Source of the DNA: an uncultured Fibrobacter sp.
Lineage (GTDB): Bacteria; Fibrobacterota; Fibrobacteria; Fibrobacterales; Fibrobacteraceae
Assembly (NCBI RefSeq): GCF_937877005.1
Contig: NZ_CALEFV010000159.1
Coordinates: 1-45,754, forward strand
DNA: 45,754 nt
Reading direction: 5' to 3'
This document shows positions 16,072 through 23,513 of the stretch, piece by piece. Made by a program: the position numbers and the translations under genes. How positions within the stretch are numbered: the first letter of the stretch is position 1; the number at the start of each line of letters is the position of its first letter. The notes under the pieces were generated by a model. The model was not told the origin of the DNA and did no database searches. It was given only the letters and a program-made list of their open reading frames with translations.

Positions 16072-17514
16072 ATGCCTGCTGTTCTGGAAATTCTAGAGAA
16101 ATTCGTTTTACAATTTGTTACGCTGTTTTCCGAAATGGCGCCGTTTTTGCTGCTTGGTTTTTTGCTTGCGGGTGTTTTGCATGTGTGGGTGCCGAATCAT
16201 CTGTACGTGCCCAAGATTTCCAAGTCGAATTTTATGTCGGTGCTGTGGGCGGCTCTGTTCGGTGTGCCACTCCCGATTTGCAGCTGCGGCGTGATTCCCA
16301 CGTCGATTGCACTCCGGAGGGAGGGGGCGAGCAGGGGCGCGAGCGTGAGCTTCCTCATTTCGACGCCTGCGACGGGAGTGGATTCTATCCTCGCGACGTA
16401 TTCGCTGCTCGGACTCCCGTTTGCGATTTTGCGCCCGATTGCGGCGTTTGCGACGGCTCTTTTCGGTGGCGTGCTCACGAACATCGTTTCTCGCGGGGAA
16501 GATACTGCGGCGCATGCCAAGGCTCACCCCGAAACGATTGACTTTGATGACTGCGATACCGATCACCATTGCGGTTGTGGCCACTGCGAAAAGGAACATG
16601 ACGACCAAGAAGGTCACGGACATTGCGGTTGTGGTGGACACGATGTGCACCAGATGACTTTTTTGCAGAAGGTCGCGGAGACTTTCCGCTACGGGCTCGT
16701 GAACATGGTGGGCGACGTGAGCAAGTGGCTGCTCATTGGCCTCTTGTTGGGTGCCTTGATTTCGGCGTTTGTCCCGAACGAACTCTTCCTTGCCCTGCGT
16801 GAATATCCGCTGCTCTGTATGCTTGCCGTGCTCATGCTCGCGATGCCGATGTACACGTGTGCGACGGGTTCCATTCCGCTTGCGCTTGCGCTTGTGGCGA
16901 AGGGGATTACTCCGGGGGCGGCCCTCGTGCTGCTCATGGCTGGCCCCGCGACGAGTATCGCCTCGATGCTTGTGGTAGGGAAGGCGTTTGGCAAGCGGAC
17001 TCTCGTGGCATACCTTGTCTCGATTGCGGTCGGCGCGATTGGCTTCGGGCTGATTGTCGATACGTTCTTCATGGACACCTTCCTTGCGGCGATGCTCCCG
17101 CAGGGTGGCGCGGAATGCCACGGTCACGGGGCGCTAGGCGTGTTTGACTATGTATGTGCGGGCTTGCTCGCTGCATTCATGATTTACGCGAAGTTCGGGC
17201 ACAAGGGCTGCGGTTGCGGGCACGAACATGGTGGACATTGCGGGTGCGGCCACGAAGAGTGCAGCTGTCATGACCATGAAGAGGAATGCGATGAAGGCGT
17301 TCACATGATTTACCGAGTGAACGGCATGAGCTGCAGCCATTGCAAGGCGTGCGTCGAAAAGGCGGTACGTATGCTAGACGGTGTGGAATCTGCCGAGGCC
17401 GATGTTTCAAAGAAGGAACTTCGCGTGGAGTGGCATGATGCGCACGATATCGATGAAGGTTCGCTCAAGAAGGCCGTTGAAGAAGCGGGCTTTGAGTTCG
17501 GCGGTAGAGTTTAA
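16072..17514 (+). CDS. SO_0444-type Cu/Zn efflux permease fused to a C-terminal HMA domain
   Basis: An inner-membrane permease of the DUF318/ArsP-like superfamily, SO_0444 branch. ATG 16072 follows the arsR stop by 1 bp, with GAAGGGA upstream. The 480-residue protein has two bundles of membrane helices. The first contains LPICSCGVIP and the second MYTCATGSIPLALALV, motifs typical of this branch. A Cys/His-rich loop (about 155-190, with repeated HCGCG) separates the bundles, a second lies at about 380-408, and an HMA metallochaperone domain ends the protein with Cys421-x2-Cys424 in GMSCSHC. The HMA domain and loops could hand metal to the channel. Zn, Cu and Co are all possible substrates. Confidence 0.85.
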   Translation: MPAVLEILEKFVLQFVTLFSEMAPFLLLGFLLAGVLHVWVPNHLYVPKISKSNFMSVLWAALFGVPLPICSCGVIPTSIALRREGASRGASVSFLISTPATGVDSILATYSLLGLPFAILRPIAAFATALFGGVLTNIVSRGEDTAAHAKAHPETIDFDDCDTDHHCGCGHCEKEHDDQEGHGHCGCGGHDVHQMTFLQKVAETFRYGLVNMVGDVSKWLLIGLLLGALISAFVPNELFLALREYPLLCMLAVLMLAMPMYTCATGSIPLALALVAKGITPGAALVLLMAGPATSIASMLVVGKAFGKRTLVAYLVSIAVGAIGFGLIVDTFFMDTFLAAMLPQGGAECHGHGALGVFDYVCAGLLAAFMIYAKFGHKGCGCGHEHGGHCGCGHEECSCHDHEEECDEGVHMIYRVNGMSCSHCKACVEKAVRMLDGVESAEADVSKKELRVEWHDAHDIDEGSLKKAVEEAGFEFGGRV

Positions 17515-17516
17515 AG

Positions 17517-17539
17517 ATCTCCGCCTGCGTGGAGATTTT
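17517..17539 (+). terminator. Terminator of the arsR-permease operon
   Basis: ATCTCC pairs with GGAGAT around an 8-base loop, then TTTT. A second, stronger hairpin follows at 17575. Confidence 0.6.
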
Positions 17540-17562
17540 AAACAAAAAAGCCTGTTTTACTA

Positions 17563-17627
17563 TTGACAACTTATCCATGCGAACATGTCTTTCGCATGGA
17601 ATTTTTCATGATTTGTGGGTAATTTTA
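17563..17627 (+). promoter_or_regulatory. Xylan-cluster box 7 and core promoter element (second GH43)
   Basis: The box TTGACAACTTATCCA (17563-17577) is followed by TAATTTTA at 17620, 57 bp after the box start. Confidence 0.75.
17575..17606 (+). terminator. Terminator-like hairpin between box 7 and its core element
   Basis: CCATGCGAA pairs perfectly with TTCGCATGG (9 bp), followed by AATTTTT. It overlaps the end of box 7. Confidence 0.75.
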
Positions 17628-17673
17628 GAATGGTGAGTTTATAAATGCCTCTAGGGGCGAAAAGGGATGTCCT

Positions 17674-19740
17674 ATGAGTTTTGGTAAAAAGACCGGAATG
17701 GTGTGCGCTTTGCTCGGTTTCGGGCTTTGCACGCAGGCAATGGCCGAAAATCCGCTTATCCAGACATATTATTCTCCGGACCCGGCGCCTGTCGTGTTCG
17801 GCGATACGCTTTGCACCTATTCCGGCAACGATGAGGGCGGTAGCTTCTTCACGATGCACGGCTGGCGCGTTTCTTGCACCACGGATATGGTGAACTGGAC
17901 CGACATGAACACCCTCATTTTGGAAGCGGGTGACTTTAACGGTTCTGCCAAGAAGAACGGCGACTGGGCGTCTCAATGCATTCGTCGTAATGACAAGTAC
18001 TATTATTACGTGACCGTGGAATCCACCCGCGGTGGCCGCGCCGTCAACGTGGCCGTGTCCGACAAGAAGGAAGGCCCCTTCAAGGATGCCCTGAACGGCA
18101 AGCACCTGGCGGGCCCCAACTGGGACTACATCGACCCCACCGTATTTATTGATGACGATGGCCAGGCATGGCTCTACTGGGGTAACCCGAAGCTCTATTA
18201 CTGCCCCCTCAAGGAGAACATGATCGAATGCGCAAGCGACATCAAGGTCTCCGACATGAGCACCTTTAACGGCAAGTATACCGAAGGCCCGTGGATTCAC
18301 AAGCGCGGCAAGAAGTATTACATGATTTACGCCGCCGGTGGCATTCCCGAATCCATTGACTATTCCTGGAGCGATTCCCCGACGGGCCCCTGGACTTACA
18401 AGGGCGTCATTATGCCGAGTAGCGAACCGGGTGCCGCGTTCACCGTCCACTCCGGCATTGTCGACTTTAAGGGCCGCAGCTTCTTCTTCTACCACAACCA
18501 GAAGAACGTGAAGGGCGGCGGCTACAGCCGTTCTACCGCCATCGAGGAATTCACCTGGAATGCCGACGGTACCATTCCCACGATCCGCGCCACCAACAAT
18601 GGCGTCGTGAAGCCCATCAAGAACCTTGACCCGTTCGTGCGCGTGGAAGCCGAAACCAAGGCCTGGGTGGGCGGCATGACTGTCAATACGTCGGGCGGCT
18701 ACACCATCATCGAGCATGTCGGTTCCGAATACGGCAATGTGTTCCTCACCAAGATGAATAGCGGATTCTATACCAAGGTGCGCTCTGTTGACATGGGCGA
18801 CGGTGCCGACCGCATTATCGTTTGCACCAGGGGTAACGGCGGTAAGCTTGAACTCCATGCCGGTTCCGAAAACGGTGCTCTCCTTGCATCCATGAATATC
18901 CCTTCAAGTTCTGCTTGGGAAGAACATACCTTCGACATGGCCGATGCTGCTGGCGTCGATGACCTGTTCTTCGTAGTAAAGCAGGGCGGTTTCGATTTCG
19001 ACTACTGGTACATGGAAAGCGAAAAGACTGCCGTTCCGCAGACGCCTTACAAGGGCACTGCCGCTGTGGTTCCGGGCAAGATCGAGGCCGAAAACTACGA
19101 CGAAGGCGGCCACAACAAGGCCTTTTACGACAATGACCGCGAAAACCAGGGCAAGGTCTACCGCGAAGACGAAGTCGACGTGGTTGACATTAGCGATTCC
19201 AAGTGCGGGGACGCGGCCTGCACGGGTTATGCCATCGGTTACACGCAAGAAAACGAATGGGTCGAATACACCATCGATGTCGCCGCTGACGCCAAGTACA
19301 ACATCGTTGCGAACGTGGCTACCGCATTTGAGACCTCTGCAATGCAGTTGTTCATTGACGACAAGGAAATTACCGAATCTGTGGTGCTCCCGAAGGTCGA
19401 CAGCGTATGGACTACGTACAAGGTAATTGATGTCGGTTCTGCGGAACTTAAGAAAGGCGAACACGTGCTCAAGCTCTTGATTACCGGCGGTTACTTGAAC
19501 GTGGACTGGATTCAGTTCACCGATCCGAATAGTCCGGATGTGATGATTGCGCGCTCTGTACACATGATGCCGCAGGCAAGGGTGTCTTACAGAGTCTTTG
19601 GTGCGACAGGTAAATTCCTCGGCCGAATTGACCATGTCGGTGTTAGTCTCGCTGAAACTATGAAGAATGCTGGCTTTGCGAAAGGCGTATACATTGTGCG
19701 CAGTTTCAACGGCATGGCGAAGAAAGTTTGGATAAAGTAG
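17674..19740 (+). CDS. GH43 arabinofuranosidase/xylosidase with two CBM6-like modules and FPm-1
   Basis: A secreted inverting glycosidase, 688 residues. A GGGA-type ribosome-binding site and a signal peptide ending AMA-ENP support ATG 17674. GH43 propeller about 25-320 with Asp36 (YSPDPAPVV), Asp154 (YIDPTVFIDDDG) and Glu204 (TEGPWIHK). The region 325-450 (FVRVEAETKAW onward) is a first CBM6-like sandwich tied to the catalytic domain, as in the GH43_29-like group. A canonical CBM6 follows (about 460-615), then FPm-1 (about 630-688). It differs clearly from the GH43 at 2303, so the two probably have different linkage specificities. Arabinofuranosidase activity is the likelier call. Single-gene unit under box 7. 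Confidence 0.87.
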   Translation: MSFGKKTGMVCALLGFGLCTQAMAENPLIQTYYSPDPAPVVFGDTLCTYSGNDEGGSFFTMHGWRVSCTTDMVNWTDMNTLILEAGDFNGSAKKNGDWASQCIRRNDKYYYYVTVESTRGGRAVNVAVSDKKEGPFKDALNGKHLAGPNWDYIDPTVFIDDDGQAWLYWGNPKLYYCPLKENMIECASDIKVSDMSTFNGKYTEGPWIHKRGKKYYMIYAAGGIPESIDYSWSDSPTGPWTYKGVIMPSSEPGAAFTVHSGIVDFKGRSFFFYHNQKNVKGGGYSRSTAIEEFTWNADGTIPTIRATNNGVVKPIKNLDPFVRVEAETKAWVGGMTVNTSGGYTIIEHVGSEYGNVFLTKMNSGFYTKVRSVDMGDGADRIIVCTRGNGGKLELHAGSENGALLASMNIPSSSAWEEHTFDMADAAGVDDLFFVVKQGGFDFDYWYMESEKTAVPQTPYKGTAAVVPGKIEAENYDEGGHNKAFYDNDRENQGKVYREDEVDVVDISDSKCGDAACTGYAIGYTQENEWVEYTIDVAADAKYNIVANVATAFETSAMQLFIDDKEITESVVLPKVDSVWTTYKVIDVGSAELKKGEHVLKLLITGGYLNVDWIQFTDPNSPDVMIARSVHMMPQARVSYRVFGATGKFLGRIDHVGVSLAETMKNAGFAKGVYIVRSFNGMAKKVWIK

Positions 19741-19751
19741 TTTTCTAGCCC

Positions 19752-19817
19752 TTGATAAAAAGTCCATAGGAAATTTTTAGTTCTTATTGCATTACCCCCC
19801 AAAAAGGGGTAATTTTT
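19752..19817 (+). promoter_or_regulatory. Xylan-cluster box 8 and core promoter element (GH2 gene)
   Basis: The box TTGATAAAAAGTCCA (19752-19766) is followed by TAATTTTT at 19810, 58 bp after the box start. The core overlaps the right arm of the terminator at 19791. Confidence 0.68.
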
Positions 19818-19818
19818 T
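19791..19818 (+). terminator. Terminator of the second GH43, overlapping the GH2 core promoter
   Basis: ATTACCCC pairs with GGGGTAAT, followed by a run of T. Confidence 0.85.
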
Positions 19819-19843
19819 ATTGGTGTTGCACAAAGAGGATGTT

Positions 19844-22800
19844 ATGAACAATGGTCCTATTTGCAGTCCTGTATGGGTTGCGTCTTTTTTGGCTGTAGCG
19901 TTGTTACCGTTGCAGGCGAACTCCCAGCCTAATGATGAATGGAATGGCAAGCCGCGTGTTTTTGCGGTAAATGCGCTGACTCCGCACGTGACATCCATGC
20001 CGTATACGACGGTCAAGGAAGCCGTAGTGGGCGACCGCCACGCTTCCGAATGGTACCAGAGCCTTTCGGGCAAGTGGAAATTCTACCATGTCGATAAGCC
20101 TGCCCAGCGCAATAACGACTTCTACAAGGACAACTACGATGTCTCCGGCTGGGACGAAATTCCGGTGCCATCTTCTTGGCAGTTACTCGGTTACGACCAT
20201 CCGATTTATACCAACGTGATTTATCCGTGGTCGCAGAACAACCGCGTTTCTGCACCTTACGCTCCTACAGACTTTAACCCGGTCGGCCATTACCGCCGCA
20301 ACTTCACCGTCCCCGAAAAGTGGGCCGGCAAGCGTATCCGCCTGCATTTTGAAGGTGTGGAATCCGCTTACTATGTATGGGTGAACGGCAACTATGTCGG
20401 CTACGCCGAAGATTCCTTTACCGGTCACGAATTCGACATCAACAAGTACCTGCGCAAGGGTGAAAACAATGTTTCGGTGCAGGTTTTCCGCTGGTGCGAT
20501 GGTTCCTGGCTCGAAGACCAGGACTTTATCCGCCTTTCGGGTATCATGCGCGATGTGTACATTTACGCCGTGCCCGAAGTGCACATTCAGGATTTCCAGA
20601 TCGATGCGACCCTTACCAACAATTATAGCGACGGCTTGCTGAAAACGACGGCGTGGATTTATAACTCTACGGGGTCTGCTTCGGGAGACTATACCATAGA
20701 ACTTTCCCTGTACAACGACAAGGGAACCGAAGTCATTTCCCCGTCGGCACAGAAGGTTTCTGGTATCGGCTCGAAGGGCGAAAAGAGCGTGCACTTTGAA
20801 TTGCCGATTACAAAACCGGACCGCTGGTCTGCCGAAACTCCGAACCTGTATACCGCAGTGCTTACCATTAAAGATGGTAGCGGCAAGATAATCCAGGTCG
20901 AGAGTAATAAAATCGGCTTTAGAAAAATTGAAATCAAGAAGGACAACGGGGCTCCGCGCCTGTTTGTAAACGGCATGCCGGTAAAATTCCACGGCGTGAA
21001 CCGCCACGAACTCGACCCGGATAACGGCCGCGCCGTGACTTACGAACGCATGGAACAGGACATCATCTTGATGAAGCGTTTCAACATCAACGCGCTCCGC
21101 ATGTCGCATTACCCGAACAATCCGATGATGTACGATCTTTGCGACAAGTACGGTATTTACGTGATTGACGAGGCGAACGTGGAAAGCCACGGTGCCAACA
21201 GCGAACTTCCAAAGAATAGCGACGATTGGCGCGCTCCGGTGGTGGACCGCCTGAATACCATGGTGCAACGCGACAAGAACCACCCCTGCATTATCTTGTG
21301 GTCCCTGGGCAACGAAGCCGGTAATGGTAATGTGTTTGCTTCGGAACGTGAACGCGCCCACCAGATTGACTCTACGCGTTACGTGCATTACGAAGGCGAC
21401 AACAACAATGCCGATGTGACAAGCCAGATGTACTGGGGCTACGACTACATCGCCGGTTACAAGGATGCGAACAAGCCCGTGATGCTCTGCGAATACGAGC
21501 ACGCCATGGGTAACTCCGTGGGCGACTTGCAGGAATACATGGACGCCTTCTACGGCAACCCGCGCGCCTTCGGCGGCTTCATTTGGGACTTTATCGACCA
21601 GGGCTTGCACCACAAGGGTACCCCGTATTGGGAATTTGGCGGCATGTGGGGCGACTGGCAGAACGACGACAATTTCTGCGCGAACGGCCTCGTGTTCCCG
21701 GATAGAAAGATTCAGCCCGAAATGTGGGAAATCAAGTATCAGTACAGCCAGCTGCGCGTAAAAAATATTGATGCGGCAAAGGGCAAGATTGAAATTGAAA
21801 ACCGCTACCTCTTCAAGAACCTGGGCGATTTCCTCGATGCTTACTGGCAAATCAGGGAAGACGGTAAGGTCATCAAGGAAGGTAAGCTCAATGGCTCTCA
21901 GATGAACATTGGCCCGAACCAGAAAAAAGAAGTGACCATCGAAATGCCGAATATCGAAACAAAGATTGGCGCTGAATATTTCTTGGATGTTGATTTCCGG
22001 CTCAAAAAAGATGAACTTTGGGCTAAGGCGGGCCATAGCGTCGGTCACGAACAGTTCGGTATCAACCTGGGCCAGCTCTGGTCCACCGAAGTGGATATCA
22101 GTACCGTGGGAACCCACAGGGTAATTAAGGGCAGCGGCGAACTCACGCTCGAAGGCAAGGATTTCAAGATCCGCTTCGACGAAAATGCGGGAACGCTTGC
22201 AAGCTACGTGCTCGATGGCGATACCATCATCAAGAACGGCGGTATCCCGAACTTCTGGCGCGCTCCGACCGATAATGACAAGGGTTTCAATATGGAAAAG
22301 GGCCACGGCGAATGGCGCAAGGCGAGCCAGAAACGCAATGTGTCCTCCGAAGTCAAGGAAGTTTCCGCTAACGAAACCCAGGTGACCTTCAATTTCAGCT
22401 TCCCCGATGTGGGTAGCTCCAAGATGAAGCTGACCTACTTCGTTTACGGCAGCGGCGATATCGTGGTGGAATATACCTTCAATCCGGACGGCTCCAAGAG
22501 CTATATCCCGAATGTAGGTACGCTCTTTACGGTGCCGCAGGGCTACGAAAAGGTCCGCTGGTTTGGACGCGGCCCCGACGAAAACTACATGGGCCGTAAC
22601 CGCGGAAGCTTCATGGGCGTCTACTCGACTCTTGTGGATTCGATGACGGTCATGTACATGGAAATCGGTGAAACCGGGCAGCGCACCGACGTAAAATGGG
22701 CGACCCTCACCAACAACGACGGCAAGGGACTCATGATCGTGGGTAACCCGCGCCTGGAATTCAATGCCCAGCATTACACCCCCGAGCAGCTTACCAATGT

Positions 22801-23332
22801 AAAGCTCCCGTGGGAACTCAAGCGTGACAAGGATATCACGCTCCGCGTGGACTTGCACCAGATGGGCCTCGGCGGCATCAACTCTTGGGGTGCTGAACCG
22901 CTCAATGCCTACCGCCTGAATGCAAACCGCGAATATTCCCATAAGTTCCGCATCGCCCCGATTCGCAAGCAGCTGAACGACCCGACCGAATATTCCTTGC
23001 TCGGCTTCAGGAACTTTGGCACGAACGACCTTGCCCCTGCGGCGTACCCAGGCGATGAAATATATGAGAACCAGCCCGAAAAGGACATCTCGGAAACGGC
23101 GAACAAGGATCCTAATGGTACTGACGCGGTAAAGCCACTCGTTTTCAGGACACCCGATTCGTATGCATCGCGCAGCTACAGCGTGTTCGATATGCAGGGC
23201 CGCCTTGTGGCGAAGTTTACGACCGTGGGCGTCGAGGACTTGCAGGCGAAAACAACCGCCGCGGTGAACCGCTCCGGCACTTACCTGGTGCGTTCCAAGT
23301 CCGGCAAGACTTTCCGCATCAACGCGCGCTGA
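19844..23332 (+). CDS. GH2 beta-galactosidase, secreted, with FPm-1
   Basis: A large (1162 residues) LacZ-type retaining beta-galactosidase with a signal peptide. ATG 19844 has AAGAGG about 7 bp upstream; an upstream in-frame start would run through the terminator and core promoter. The order is jelly-roll sugar-binding domain, immunoglobulin-like domain, TIM barrel, second immunoglobulin-like domain, Bgal_small_N, then FPm-1 (about 1105-1162). Catalytic residues: acid/base Glu491 (WSLGNEAGN) and nucleophile Glu550 (LCEYEHAMGNS), matching E. coli LacZ Glu461 and Glu537. No CBM6. The signal peptide and FPm-1 set it apart from cytoplasmic LacZ and suggest action on galactosyl side chains outside the cell. 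A related GH2 activity cannot be excluded. Confidence 0.88.
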   Translation: MNNGPICSPVWVASFLAVALLPLQANSQPNDEWNGKPRVFAVNALTPHVTSMPYTTVKEAVVGDRHASEWYQSLSGKWKFYHVDKPAQRNNDFYKDNYDVSGWDEIPVPSSWQLLGYDHPIYTNVIYPWSQNNRVSAPYAPTDFNPVGHYRRNFTVPEKWAGKRIRLHFEGVESAYYVWVNGNYVGYAEDSFTGHEFDINKYLRKGENNVSVQVFRWCDGSWLEDQDFIRLSGIMRDVYIYAVPEVHIQDFQIDATLTNNYSDGLLKTTAWIYNSTGSASGDYTIELSLYNDKGTEVISPSAQKVSGIGSKGEKSVHFELPITKPDRWSAETPNLYTAVLTIKDGSGKIIQVESNKIGFRKIEIKKDNGAPRLFVNGMPVKFHGVNRHELDPDNGRAVTYERMEQDIILMKRFNINALRMSHYPNNPMMYDLCDKYGIYVIDEANVESHGANSELPKNSDDWRAPVVDRLNTMVQRDKNHPCIILWSLGNEAGNGNVFASERERAHQIDSTRYVHYEGDNNNADVTSQMYWGYDYIAGYKDANKPVMLCEYEHAMGNSVGDLQEYMDAFYGNPRAFGGFIWDFIDQGLHHKGTPYWEFGGMWGDWQNDDNFCANGLVFPDRKIQPEMWEIKYQYSQLRVKNIDAAKGKIEIENRYLFKNLGDFLDAYWQIREDGKVIKEGKLNGSQMNIGPNQKKEVTIEMPNIETKIGAEYFLDVDFRLKKDELWAKAGHSVGHEQFGINLGQLWSTEVDISTVGTHRVIKGSGELTLEGKDFKIRFDENAGTLASYVLDGDTIIKNGGIPNFWRAPTDNDKGFNMEKGHGEWRKASQKRNVSSEVKEVSANETQVTFNFSFPDVGSSKMKLTYFVYGSGDIVVEYTFNPDGSKSYIPNVGTLFTVPQGYEKVRWFGRGPDENYMGRNRGSFMGVYSTLVDSMTVMYMEIGETGQRTDVKWATLTNNDGKGLMIVGNPRLEFNAQHYTPEQLTNVKLPWELKRDKDITLRVDLHQMGLGGINSWGAEPLNAYRLNANREYSHKFRIAPIRKQLNDPTEYSLLGFRNFGTNDLAPAAYPGDEIYENQPEKDISETANKDPNGTDAVKPLVFRTPDSYASRSYSVFDMQGRLVAKFTTVGVEDLQAKTTAAVNRSGTYLVRSKSGKTFRINAR

Positions 23333-23361
23333 GGTCGCTACCAAGAAATTCCACACCCCAT

Positions 23362-23400
23362 ACAGAAAATGTCCTGGGAAAATCTGGGGCATTTTCTGTG
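23362..23400 (+). terminator. Terminator of the GH2 gene
   Basis: A long stem pairs ACAGAAAATG with CATTTTCTGT, continuing through CCTGG/CTGGGG around the loop. Confidence 0.75.
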
Positions 23401-23409
23401 TCCGGCCTT

Positions 23410-23474
23410 TTGAAGTTTTTGCAAAAGTGTTTTATGAGGAACATGAAAAAAGGAACTTTGGGGGAGTATCTTTA
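23410..23474 (+). promoter_or_regulatory. Variant box 9 and core promoter element (GH-A gene)
   Basis: TTGAAGTTTTTGCAA (23410-23424), the same variant as box 4. TATCTTTA starts at 23467, 57 bp after the box start. Confidence 0.62.
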
Positions 23475-23513
23475 AATTGGTAAAAGTGTGCGTTTGCGCA
23501 AGGGATGGTAGTT

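Noticed and set aside
20183..23392. Long open frame on the minus strand opposite the GH2 gene (also 492-1946, 12831-14504 and 35828-37510 minus)
   Set aside because: They lie fully antisense to genes with intact catalytic motifs, have no recognisable domains, and arise from the codon bias of the coding strand.
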